Positions 18,876 through 27,098 of a stretch of DNA of 64,000 bases are shown piece by piece. The DNA is from JAICYJ01 sp963766445 (GTDB lineage Bacteria > Actinomycetota > Thermoleophilia > Gaiellales > JAICJC01). The position numbers and the translations under genes are program-made. The notes beneath the pieces were generated by a model that was not told the DNA's origin, did not search any database, and saw only the letters and a program-made list of their open reading frames with translations. The first letter of the stretch is position 1, and each line of letters begins with the position of its first letter. The stretch is from positions 235,159-299,158 of the forward strand of contig CAVXZW010000015.1 in the NCBI GenBank assembly GCA_963766445.1. Direction: 5' to 3'.

Positions 18876-19723
18876 ATGGCCACGTGCTATCGCCATCCCG
18901 ATCGTGACACGAACGTCAGCTGCTCGAACTGCGGCCGGCCGATCTGTCCCGACTGCATGCGGCAGACGCCGGTGGGCGTCCGCTGCCCGGAGTGCGCCGG
19001 CCAGCGCACGCGCAGCCAGCTGCCCGCATTCATGATGGCCAACGAGCCGCGGCTGACCTACGGCCTGATCGCGGCCAACGTGCTGCTGTTCATCGCCACC
19101 AACAACATCAACGGCGGTGGCGGCGGCGGGGCGGCCTGTTCGGCACCGGCGGCCAGCTGAACTCGCTGGGGCTGCACCTGGCGCTGTGGGGCCCGGCCGT
19201 CCACGACGGCCAGTACTACCGGCTCGTCAGCTCCGCCTTCATCCACTACGGGCTGCTGCACCTCGCGTTCAACATGTACGCGCTGTACCTGCTGGGCAGC
19301 TCGCTGGAGCGGTACGCGGGCAGCCTCCGCTTCGGCCTGATCTACCTGCTCTCGGCGCTGTCCGGCAGCTTCGGCGCCCTGCTGCTGTCACCGAACTCGC
19401 TGACGGCCGGCGCCTCCGGGGCGATCTTCGGGCTGATGGGGGCGATGCTGGTGCTCGAGCGCCACCGCGGGGTGCAGCTGCTGGGCGGATCGATCGGCGG
19501 CCTGCTGGTGGTCAACCTGATCTTCACCTTCGCCTACTCCGGGTCGATCTCGGTGGGCGGTCACATCGGCGGGCTGATCGGCGGCGTGCTGACCGGCTTG
19601 GTGCTCTCGGGCTACGGGCGCGGCCACCTCGCGCACGGCCGGCTGACGCCCTCGGTGGCGCTGGGCCTGATGCTGATCGCTACCGGCACCATCGCCGGGT
19701 CGCTGGCGGTGGCGGGCGGATGA
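18876..19723 (+). CDS. Rhomboid-family intramembrane serine protease with N-terminal zinc-ribbon (apparent frameshift near 19128)
   Basis: Polytopic membrane protease that cleaves transmembrane substrates. The N-terminus is a cysteine-rich B-box-like module (CYRHPDRDTNVSCSNC, CPDC, CPEC; about residues 3-45). Six hydrophobic segments follow, with the catalytic Ser in TAGASGAIFG and the catalytic His in GGHIGGLIGG. The frame changes inside a G/C-only run encoding poly-Gly (about 19110-19140), a typical place for an indel error; both halves are otherwise intact. The stop codon overlaps the start of the next gene (ATGA), so rhomboid and PDZ-Lon protease are translationally coupled. Confidence 0.86.
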
Positions 19724-20742
19724 AGCTGCTGCGTCGTGTGCGCTGGTCGCTGGTTGGCGTGGCGGCCTTCTTCCTCGTGCTTGCGGTGGGCGTCTACGGC
19801 TGGACCACCCAGTCCGGCTACTTCGCGCTCCTGCCCGACAACGCCCACCCGGCCGCCAACGTCGTCCACGCGCCGGGCGGCAAGCCGCCGGCCGACGGAT
19901 CGGGCTTCTACTTCGTCGACGTCAACGAGCTGCAGGCCAACCTGATCCAGAAGCTGTGGGCGGAGCACCTGGTCGAGGGCGCCCAGCTGGTGCCTGACAA
20001 CCAGGTGCTGGCGCCGGGCCAGTCCGACCAGGAGCACATCACCGAGGACGCGCGCGCGATGACCAACTCCCAGCAGACCGCGCAGGTGGTAGCGGAGCGC
20101 GCGCTGGGCAAACAGGTCCCGATCGAGAAGCTGGGCGCGCAGCTGCTGGGCGTCCAGCAGGGTGACCCGGCCGCCAAGGCCGGCCTCAAGCCGGGCGACA
20201 TCGTGACCGAGGCCAACGGCCGGCCGGTGCGCACGGCGGGAGATCTGATCCGGGCCATGCAGCCGGTCAAGCCGGGGCAGTCGGTGCAGCTGACGCTGAA
20301 GCAGGCCGGCAACGTCACGCTCGGCACCATCGCCAGCACCGACCACCCGCCTCGCGCGCTGATCGGCGTCTCGATCGGCGACGCCGTGCACGTCGGCCAC
20401 ATCCCGATACCGGTCCGCTTCTCGACCGGCTCGATCGGCGGGCCGTCGGCCGGGCTGGCGTTCGCGCTCGAGATCTACGACTCGCTGAGCGGCCGCCACC
20501 TGCTGCGCGGCCACAAGATCGCGGTCACCGGCGAGCTCGACCTGGCCGGCGGCGTGCACGAGATCGGCGGCGTCAACCAGAAGACGATCGGCGCCATCAA
20601 CGCCGGCGCCGACACCTTCCTGGTCCCGGCGGGCGACAATTTCAAGGACGCGCGGCGCACGGCGCACGGCCGCATCCACGTGATCGCCGTGACCAGTTTC
20701 GACCAGGCGCTGTCGGTCATCCGCGGGCTGCCGCCACGGTGA
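19720..20742 (+). CDS. Membrane-anchored PDZ/Lon-like serine protease (YlbL type)
   Basis: A 340-residue protein with one N-terminal transmembrane helix (about 9-30), an extracytoplasmic linker, a PDZ domain (about 140-210, LLGVQQGDPAAKAGLKPGD) and a Lon S16-type proteolytic domain. The S16 Ser lies in GGPSAGLAFALE and the catalytic Lys in NQKTIGAINAGAD. Such proteins degrade or process exported substrates at the membrane. The 4-bp overlap with the rhomboid gene suggests the two proteases act together. The track ORF covering it begins upstream in the wrong gene; the start here is the ATG of ATGA. Confidence 0.9.
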   Translation: MKLLRRVRWSLVGVAAFFLVLAVGVYGWTTQSGYFALLPDNAHPAANVVHAPGGKPPADGSGFYFVDVNELQANLIQKLWAEHLVEGAQLVPDNQVLAPGQSDQEHITEDARAMTNSQQTAQVVAERALGKQVPIEKLGAQLLGVQQGDPAAKAGLKPGDIVTEANGRPVRTAGDLIRAMQPVKPGQSVQLTLKQAGNVTLGTIASTDHPPRALIGVSIGDAVHVGHIPIPVRFSTGSIGGPSAGLAFALEIYDSLSGRHLLRGHKIAVTGELDLAGGVHEIGGVNQKTIGAINAGADTFLVPAGDNFKDARRTAHGRIHVIAVTSFDQALSVIRGLPPR

Positions 20743-20869
20743 CGAACCGGTGAACCGATCTGCCGCAAACAGCGCTATTTCTCGCTAGACAACGCTGGAT
20801 CGGGAGGGGGGCGATTGCGTACACTGCGCCCTCGGCACGGTCGGTTCATCGAAACAGGAAGGTCTCCAC

Positions 20870-21088
20870 GTGGCACAGAAGGCGCGACGCGTCACCTGCA
20901 ACGACTGCTTTTTTCGCAAGACAAGCCTCTGCGCACTGGATCTGAGCGAACCGTGTCCGACCTTCCGACCGGCCGTCAGAGGCGGGATGGTGGCGCCTCC
21001 ACAGGCGCGCCTGGTCGAGCCACTCCCCGAGCTGCAGGCCCCCGTCTGGATCGCGGGACCGCGCGTCGCCGCCGTCGGCGCCGCTTAG
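20870..21088 (+). CDS. Small cysteine-containing protein of unknown function
   Basis: Protein of 72 residues starting at GTG 20870 after a clear AGGAAGG Shine-Dalgarno. Its N-terminal half has four Cys in VTCNDCFFRKTSLCALDLSEPC (C-x2-C, then C-x6-C), a plausible zinc site; the C-terminal half is Pro/Ala-rich. TACACT at 20820-20825 may be its -10. The ending overlaps the convergent aminotransferase gene by 4 bp. Not recognised as a named family. Confidence 0.62.
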   Translation: MAQKARRVTCNDCFFRKTSLCALDLSEPCPTFRPAVRGGMVAPPQARLVEPLPELQAPVWIAGPRVAAVGAA

Positions 21089-22179
21089 ACGCCTGCGGGT
21101 GTCAGCGCTTCGCTGAAGAGCGCGCCCAGCCGGGCAACGCCCTCGCTGATCTGCTCGGGCGCAACGGCGCTGAAGGCCAGCCGTAGCGAGGAGCGGCCGC
21201 GGGGGCTGAACTCCTTGCCGCTGATGTAGGGCACGCCGCGCTCGGCCGCCTGCGGCAGCAGCGCGGCCGTGTCGATCTGCTCGGGCAGGTCGACCCAGTA
21301 GAAGTAGCCGCCCTCGGGCGTCGTCCAGCGGGCGCCCGCGGGGAAGTGCTCACGCAGCGCCGCCTCCATCGCGTCGCGCCGCTGCTTGAGGGTGGCCGTG
21401 GCACGCTCCACGTTGGGCTCGAACCTGCCGGCCCGGCAGTAGGCCGCCAGCGCCGCCTCGGCGAACGTGTTGGGCGCGATCAGGGTGTTCTCCGACAGCC
21501 GCGCCATCGCCCCCGCCATCCGCTCGGGCAGCACCAGGTAGCCGGTGCGGATGCCGGGCGCCACCGTCTTGGTGAACGAGCACGAGTAGACGACGTTGTC
21601 GCCGCCATCCAGCTCGTGCAGCGTCGGCGCCGGCTCGCCCTCGAACCGCAGCAGGCCGTAGGGATCGTCCTCGACCACCAGCACCTCGTGACGGCGGGCC
21701 AGCTCGACCACCCGGCGCCGGCCCTGCTCGGGCAGCGACACGCCGGACGGGTTCTGGAAGGTGGGGATCAGGTACAGCATCCGCGCCGGCCGCTGCGCCA
21801 GCGTCTGCTCGAGCGCGTCCACGTCGACGCCGGCCGGGGTCACCGGCACGGCGACCACCTCGGCGCCGAACGTGCGCAGCGAGATCAGGGTGCGGTCGTA
21901 GGTGGGATCCTCGGTGATCGCGACGCCGCCGCGGCCCAGGAACAGGTGCTGCGCCAGGAAGGCGACGCCCTGCAGCGAGCCGTTCACCAGCAGCACCCGC
22001 GCCGGGTCGACGCGGTGGCGCTCGCCGATCCACTCGCGCAGCGGCATGTACCCACCGGGCGAGTAGGCGAGCGCGCGCGCTCCATCCTCGCGCAGCGCCG
22101 TGACCGCCGCCTGCTCCAGGTCGGACACCGGCAGCATGTCGGCCGAGGGGACGCCGCGGGTGAAGGGGATGGCGGTCAT
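21085..22179 (-). CDS. PLP-dependent aminotransferase (class I/II, LysN/MocR-catalytic-like)
   Basis: Pyridoxal-phosphate aminotransferase of 364 residues. The PLP Lys is in SCSFTKTVAPGIRTGY, the cofactor-contacting Asp-Pro-Tyr in VVEDDPYGLLRFEG, and the substrate-carboxylate Arg in SSLRLAFS. It has no N-terminal GntR domain, so it matches stand-alone 2-aminoadipate/aromatic-type aminotransferases more than MocR regulators. TACGAT on the minus strand ends 6 nt before the ATG, consistent with a leaderless message. Amino-acid substrate undetermined. Confidence 0.88.
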   Translation of the reverse strand: MTAIPFTRGVPSADMLPVSDLEQAAVTALREDGARALAYSPGGYMPLREWIGERHRVDPARVLLVNGSLQGVAFLAQHLFLGRGGVAITEDPTYDRTLISLRTFGAEVVAVPVTPAGVDVDALEQTLAQRPARMLYLIPTFQNPSGVSLPEQGRRRVVELARRHEVLVVEDDPYGLLRFEGEPAPTLHELDGGDNVVYSCSFTKTVAPGIRTGYLVLPERMAGAMARLSENTLIAPNTFAEAALAAYCRAGRFEPNVERATATLKQRRDAMEAALREHFPAGARWTTPEGGYFYWVDLPEQIDTAALLPQAAERGVPYISGKEFSPRGRSSLRLAFSAVAPEQISEGVARLGALFSEALTPAGV

Positions 22180-22197
22180 GGCTGCATCGTATCGTCC

Positions 22198-23067
22198 TCA
22201 GCCCAGCCGCTCCGCCGCCAGCCGGGCGGCCGCCGTGGGGCTGTCGCCGACCGGGATGCCGCGCGCCTGCAGCGCCTCCTGCTTGCCGGCGGCCGTGCCG
22301 GACGAGCCCGAGATGATGGCGCCGGCGTGGCCCATGGTCTTGCCGGCGGGCGCCTGGAAGCCGGCGATGTACGCCACCACGGGCTTGCTGACGTGCTCGT
22401 CGATGTAGGCGCCGGCCTTCTCCTCCTCGTCGCCGCCGATCTCGCCCACCATCACGATCAGGTCGGTGCCGGGGTCGGCCTCGAACCGCTCCAGGATGTC
22501 GATGAAGGAGCTGCCCACGATCGGGTCGCCGCCGATGCCGACGATGGTCGAGTTGCCCAGGCCCAGGTCGGCCAGCTCCTTGCCGATCTGGTACGTGAGC
22601 GTGCCTGACCGGGACACCAGCCCCACGCGGCCGGCCGCAAACACCTGAGCCGGGATGATCCCGACGTTGGCGATGCCCGGCGACAGCGCACCGGGGCAGT
22701 TGGGCCCGAGCATGGTCACCCCGCGCGGGCGGATGTAGTTGTAGACCCGCAGCATGTCGTGGGCGGGGATGCCCTCGGTGATGCAGATGATGGTGCCGCA
22801 GCCCGCATCCACGGCCTCGTAGATCGCGTCGGCCGCGAACCGCGGGGGCACGAACACCATCGCGGTGTTCGCATCCTGCTCGGCGACCGCCTCGGCGACC
22901 GTGTCGTAGACCGGCACGCCGTCCACGTCCTGGCCGCCCTTGCCCGGCGTCACGCCGGCCACCACGGCGGTGCCGTAGTCGCGGTTCCGCAGCGCGTGGA
23001 AGCTTCCCTCGCGGCCGGTGATGCCCTGGACGACCAGGCGCGTCTCTGCCGTCACGATGATCGGCAT
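22198..23067 (-). CDS. sucD: Succinyl-CoA ligase (ADP/GDP-forming) alpha subunit
   Basis: Alpha subunit of the TCA enzyme that couples succinyl-CoA cleavage to nucleotide triphosphate synthesis. The CoA-binding Rossmann region (VVQGITGREGSFH), LGPNCPGALSP, SRSGTLTYQ and the active-site phosphohistidine in MGHAGAIISGSSGTA are all present in 289 residues. The ATG overlaps the sucC stop codon by one base, giving a tightly coupled sucC-sucD operon. Confidence 0.96.
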   Translation of the reverse strand: MPIIVTAETRLVVQGITGREGSFHALRNRDYGTAVVAGVTPGKGGQDVDGVPVYDTVAEAVAEQDANTAMVFVPPRFAADAIYEAVDAGCGTIICITEGIPAHDMLRVYNYIRPRGVTMLGPNCPGALSPGIANVGIIPAQVFAAGRVGLVSRSGTLTYQIGKELADLGLGNSTIVGIGGDPIVGSSFIDILERFEADPGTDLIVMVGEIGGDEEEKAGAYIDEHVSKPVVAYIAGFQAPAGKTMGHAGAIISGSSGTAAGKQEALQARGIPVGDSPTAAARLAAERLG

Positions 23068-24233
23068 CAGGCGGCGCTCCCCTCGACCAGCTCGACCACG
23101 CGGGCGGCCGCCCCCAGCATCGTCGCCTCCACGTGGAGGTTGGGCGGCGCGGCGTCGGCCAGGATGCGGCGTCCCTCGTCGGCGTTGGTGCCGTCCAGGC
23201 GCACCACGATCGGAAGGGTCGCACCCAGCCGCTCGAGTGCGGTCAGGATGCCGTGGGCGACCTCGTCGCCGCGGGTGATGCCGCCGAACACGTTGAACAG
23301 CACCGCCCGCACGTTCGGGTCGGAGAGCAGCACCTCCATCGCGGTGGCGATCGCCTCCGCATCGGCGCCGCCGCCCACGTCCAGGAAGTTGGCGGGGCGA
23401 TGGCCGGTGGCCTCGCCCGCTGCCGCCACCACGTCCAGGGTGGACATGGCCAGCCCGGCGCCGTTGGCGAGCGTGCCGATGTCGCCGCCGTCGAGCTTCA
23501 CGAAGTTGACGCCGCGCTCGCGGGCCAGCCGCTCCTGCGGGTCGCCCGACTCGGCGTCGCGCATGCCGGCGATGTCGGGATGGCGGTAGAGCGCGTTGTC
23601 GTCGACGGTGTACTTCGAGTCGAGCGCGCGCACCACGCCGTCCGGGGTGACGATCAGCGGGTTGATCTCGACCAGCATCGCGTCGGTCTCGATGAAGGCG
23701 CGGTAGGCGCCCTCGATGATCGCACCCACCTGCTTCACCTCGGCGGCGGGGATGCCGGCTGCGAAGCAGAGGCGGCGAACGTGGAACGGCTGCAGCCCCA
23801 TCAGCGGGTCGACGTGCAGGCGGGCGAGCTTCTCGGGCGACTCCTCAGCCACCGTCTCGATCTCGACCCCGCCCTCGGTTGTCAGCATAAGCAACGGCTG
23901 CTTGGCGCCGCGGTCGAAGGTGATCGAGAAGTAGTACTCGCTGGCGATGTCGGAGGCGCGCTCGATCCAGAGCTGCCGCACGGTGTGGCCGCGGATGTCC
24001 ATCCCCAGGATCGCTGCGGCGTGCTGCTCGGCCTCGGCCGGGTCGGCCGCCAGCTTGATACCGCCGGCCTTGCCGCGCCCACCCACCAGCACCTGGGCCT
24101 TCACCACCACCGGCCCGCCGAGCTGCTCGGCGACGGCCCGCGCCTCGGCGGCAGTGGCCGCCGGGGCACCCTCGGAGACGGGCAGCCCGAACCGCGCGAA
24201 CAGCTGCTTGCCCTGGTACTCGAGTAGATCCAC
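23067..24233 (-). CDS. sucC: Succinyl-CoA ligase (ADP-forming) beta subunit
   Basis: Beta subunit with an N-terminal ATP-grasp fold: MDLLEYQGKQLFARFGLPVS, nucleotide-binding VVVKAQVLVGGRGKAGG, and metal-binding LVEINPLIVTPDG. The C-terminal ligase domain contains NFLDVGGGA and FNVFGGITRGDEVA. Length is 388 residues, as expected. The start is GTG at 24233, with a G-rich tract just upstream. First gene of the sucCD operon. Confidence 0.96.
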   Translation of the reverse strand: MDLLEYQGKQLFARFGLPVSEGAPAATAAEARAVAEQLGGPVVVKAQVLVGGRGKAGGIKLAADPAEAEQHAAAILGMDIRGHTVRQLWIERASDIASEYYFSITFDRGAKQPLLMLTTEGGVEIETVAEESPEKLARLHVDPLMGLQPFHVRRLCFAAGIPAAEVKQVGAIIEGAYRAFIETDAMLVEINPLIVTPDGVVRALDSKYTVDDNALYRHPDIAGMRDAESGDPQERLARERGVNFVKLDGGDIGTLANGAGLAMSTLDVVAAAGEATGHRPANFLDVGGGADAEAIATAMEVLLSDPNVRAVLFNVFGGITRGDEVAHGILTALERLGATLPIVVRLDGTNADEGRRILADAAPPNLHVEATMLGAAARVVELVEGSAA

Positions 24234-24299
24234 GCGCCCCCGCCCCGGTCGATGTCAGGAAGGGCTGAGTGTATCCAGCACCCGCTCGGCGCCCTACCG

Positions 24300-24336
24300 G
24301 TCAAAAGACCGACGACCCGCAGAGCGGGCCGTCGGA
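24300..24336 (-). terminator. Rho-independent terminator-like hairpin downstream of the copZ-like gene
   Basis: Inverted repeat at 24309-24335 (CCGACG-a-CCCGC, loop AGA, GCGGG-c-CGTCGG) with one mismatch. Read on the minus strand it is followed by TCTTTT, the U-tract of an intrinsic terminator. It would end the minus-strand operon arriving from 25.9-24.4 kb. The rest of 24241-24406 shows nothing else convincing. Confidence 0.65.
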
Positions 24337-24406
24337 GGAGGCAGGTAGCTGCGAGGTGTGGGCACGTTCGATCGCAGCGTCCGGAGCCGATTCTCCATGC
24401 GTGTTG

Positions 24407-24697
24407 TCAGGAAAGATCGCCGTTTTGGTTAGGTATTTGTAAAGGCAGTCCATACCGGCTGCGCCCCGCTCCCATGGTTGCGCCGGTCACGGGGACGGGC
24501 GATAGCCGGCGCGCGGCGATCGCCCCGCGGATCGCCTTCACATCTAGGCGGGCCGGGTCGAACGTGACCTCGACCTCGTCGCCGATGTGCTCGGCCGTCA
24601 CCGATACCGCCCCCGGCAGCGCCATCAGGGCGTCGTGCACGCGTTGCTCGCAGCCGCCGCAGGTCATGCCCGCCACCGCGATCGTCTCGGTGACCAC
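24407..24697 (-). CDS. Heavy-metal-associated (HMA/CopZ-like) domain protein
   Basis: Small metal-binding protein of 96 residues. The copper-binding motif MTCGGC (about residues 11-16) begins a complete HMA ferredoxin-like domain (VAGMTCGGCEQRVHDALMAL, then VTFDPARLDVKAIRGAI). A short basic tail follows. The start is GTG at 24697, 4 bp after the cytochrome gene stop, so the two are co-transcribed. Copper handling for a haem or cytochrome pathway is plausible but inferred. Confidence 0.82.
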   Translation of the reverse strand: MVTETIAVAGMTCGGCEQRVHDALMALPGAVSVTAEHIGDEVEVTFDPARLDVKAIRGAIAARRLSPVPVTGATMGAGRSRYGLPLQIPNQNGDLS

Positions 24698-24701
24698 GGC
24701 G

Positions 24702-25115
24702 TTACTGGGTGCTCGCGCCCGGCGGCAGGGGAACCGCGGCCACCGACGCCACGTAGGCGGCAACGTCCTGCGCGTCCTGGCCCTTGAGCAGGTTCGCGGG
24801 CATCGGCGTGGGGTGCGCGTAGGGGAACCCGAGCATGATCTGCTCACGCACCAGCGCCTCGAACGACGAGTCCTCGAAGCCCTCGGCCCGCGGCTCCTCG
24901 TAGGCATCGTCCAGGTTGGGTCCGATGGTGCCCTTGGTGCCGGCGTCCGCCAGCGTGTGGCAGCCTCCGCAGGTGGTGATGAACAGCTTCTTGCCGTTCG
25001 CGAGGTCGGCTCCCCCCGACCCGGCGACGCCGCTCTGGACGCCACAGCCGGATGCGGTGAGTCCCGCTGCGCCCAGCACGGCGGCGGTTACGAGCGTTGC
25101 CAGGGGGCGTCTCAC
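24702..25115 (-). CDS. Lipoprotein-like c-type cytochrome
   Basis: Secreted mono-haem cytochrome c of about 137 residues. A hydrophobic signal segment ends in TASGC, a probable lipidation Cys; the haem motif CGGCH follows in LFITTCGGCHTLADAG; the distal Met is probably in HPTPMPANLLKG. Electron transfer outside the membrane is the likely role. GTG at 25115 was chosen because it gives a compact signal peptide; a TTG at 25133 is in frame but overlaps the upstream kinase gene. Followed by the HMA gene. Confidence 0.85.
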   Translation of the reverse strand: MRRPLATLVTAAVLGAAGLTASGCGVQSGVAGSGGADLANGKKLFITTCGGCHTLADAGTKGTIGPNLDDAYEEPRAEGFEDSSFEALVREQIMLGFPYAHPTPMPANLLKGQDAQDVAAYVASVAAVPLPPGASTQ

Positions 25116-25126
25116 GGAGGCGAAGC

Positions 25127-25933
25127 CTACCAACTCACTCGGGGGCCCTGCGGGGGATATGCACCGCGCCAGGTGACCGCCTCGGCGGCCTGCTCGGCGG
25201 CCAGCGCCAGGGCCTCGGCGAGCGGCCGGCCATCCGCCAATCCGAACAGCAACCCAGCCACGAACGTGTCACCGGCGCCGTAGCTGTCGACCCGCGGGGC
25301 CGGCGGTGGCACCGCCCGATAGCCGGTGCCTCCGCGCTCGCCGTCGGTCACGATCACGTGGCGCGGCTGCACGGCCAGGCGCCCCAGGTCGTACTGCTCG
25401 CCGCGGTCGCTGCCGCTGCCGACCAGCACGTCGGCCTGCACGCCGCTTGCGGCCAGCACATCGAACCGTCGCGCCGTCACCACCAGCACCCGGGCCTGCC
25501 TGGCCAGGCGCAGGGTGGCCGGATCGGAGCCCGTGAAGTAGACGCCGTCGCAGTCCGCCAGCGAGCCCCACGGCAACGGATCCTCTGCGGCCGGGTGCAG
25601 GTTCGCGCCGATCACGCAGATCGTGCGCTCGCCGCTCGGGTCCCGCATCACCAGCGTACGCGTGTGCCGGCCGGGCCGCGGCGCCGCGTACGTCCGCACC
25701 CCCAGCTCCTCCATCGCCTCCGCCACCGGCACGTCGTCGCCGGCGGCCGTGAAGAACTGCACGCCGGCGCCCATCCGGACCAGCGCAGCCGCCGTCACGG
25801 CTCCGCCGCCGGCCGGCTGGATGAGCGGGTCGGTCAGGTGCACGATCTCGCCGGCCGGCGGGATGAACGGCGCGTCGGTGTGGGTGACCCACTCGACGTG
25901 CCCCACGACGGCCAGGTTCAGGTTCTTCGTCAT
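25127..25933 (-). CDS. PfkB-family carbohydrate kinase
   Basis: Ribokinase-like kinase of 268 residues. The second PfkB signature DSYGAGDTFVAGLL with the catalytic Asp is near residues 217-230, and the N-terminal substrate region has IQPAGGGAVTAAALVRMG. It phosphorylates a sugar or nucleoside using ATP; the exact substrate is not evident. It is the first gene of a short minus-strand unit leading into the cytochrome and HMA genes. Confidence 0.87.
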   Translation of the reverse strand: MTKNLNLAVVGHVEWVTHTDAPFIPPAGEIVHLTDPLIQPAGGGAVTAAALVRMGAGVQFFTAAGDDVPVAEAMEELGVRTYAAPRPGRHTRTLVMRDPSGERTICVIGANLHPAAEDPLPWGSLADCDGVYFTGSDPATLRLARQARVLVVTARRFDVLAASGVQADVLVGSGSDRGEQYDLGRLAVQPRHVIVTDGERGGTGYRAVPPPAPRVDSYGAGDTFVAGLLFGLADGRPLAEALALAAEQAAEAVTWRGAYPPQGPRVSW

Positions 25934-26040
25934 GGTGCTCGTAGCTCGAACCGGTACTTCGGCGGGAGGCTGCCACTGTCGGGCAGGCTCCCTTCAGGTA
26001 CTGCGCGTTCGCCGCCGCCGGCGGCTATCGCGCGCTGTGC

Positions 26041-27098
26041 CTACGGCACATAGACAACCTTCCCCTGCACCTGCAGGTCCTCCATCAGCTGCTGCCCCGA
26101 GGCAACGTCGGACAGCGGCAGCACACGGTCGATCACGGGCTTGATCGCACCCGCCTCGACCGCCCGCAGCGCCGCCGACAGCTCGGCCTTGTTGGACAGG
26201 TGCGAGCCCAGCAGGTTCTGCTGCTTGTTCCACAGGAAGCGCAGGTCGGTGACGGCCTCGAAACCGGTCGACGCGCCGCACACGACCACGCGCCCGCCCC
26301 AGCGCAGCGCGGCCATCGAGGTCGGCCAGGTCTCCTGGCCGGAGTGCTCGAACACGATGTCGACGCCGGCCTTGCCGGTGATCGCCTTGACCTCGGCCAG
26401 CACGTCCTGGCTGGAGCGGTCGATCACGTTGACGGCGCCCAACTGCTCGGCCTTGGCCACCTTCTGCGCGCCGCCCACCACGGTATCGGGTTGGCGCCGA
26501 ACATCCGGCAGATCTGGATGGCCATGGTGCCGAGGCCGCCCACGCCGCCCCAGATCAGCACGTGCTCGCCGGGCTGCACCTTGGCCCGGCTGACCAGCAT
26601 CCGCCAGGCCGTCTCCAGCACCAGCGGCATCGATGCCGCCTCCTCGTGGCTGAGGTTGGAGGGCTTGGGCAGCACGTTCACCGCCGGCATCGTCACGTAC
26701 TCGGAGTGACCGCCGTCGTTGGGCCCGCTCTGAAAACCCCAGATGCGGAACTGGCGGCAGAAGAACTCCTGCCCGGTCACGCAGAAGTCACAGGTGCGAC
26801 AGGAGAGGCCGGGGTGCACGACCACCTCGTCGCCGACCTGCAGCGACGAGGAGCCGAAGCCGGTGCCCGTGACCTCGGAGCCGAGCGCCGCCACCACGCC
26901 CGACACGTCCGATCCGGAGACGTGCGGGAAGATCACCTTCATCCCCGGCATCCCCCGCCGGGCCCAGATGTCGTTGAAGTTGGCGCCGGCCGCCTTCACC
27001 TCGATCAACACCTCGTAGGGCCCGGGCTCGGGCTCGGGGATGTCGGTGTAGCTCAGCACCTCGGTGCCGCCGTGCTCCTCGAAGACGACCGCCTTCAT
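26041..27098 (-). CDS. Zinc-binding MDR-family alcohol dehydrogenase (apparent frameshift near 26485)
   Basis: Medium-chain dehydrogenase of about 352 residues when repaired. The N-terminal GroES-like half has the structural-zinc-type cysteines in SCRTCDFCVTGQEFFC; the Rossmann half has WGGVGGLGTMAIQICRMFGA and then, in another frame, VGGAQKVAKAEQLGAVNVID through to VQGKVVYVP. The break sits at about 26485 (GANPI... to ...VGGAQK), explained by one indel. The start overlaps the aminotransferase stop (ATGA), placing it last in a four-gene operon. Likely oxidises or reduces a catabolic alcohol/aldehyde intermediate. Confidence 0.86.
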
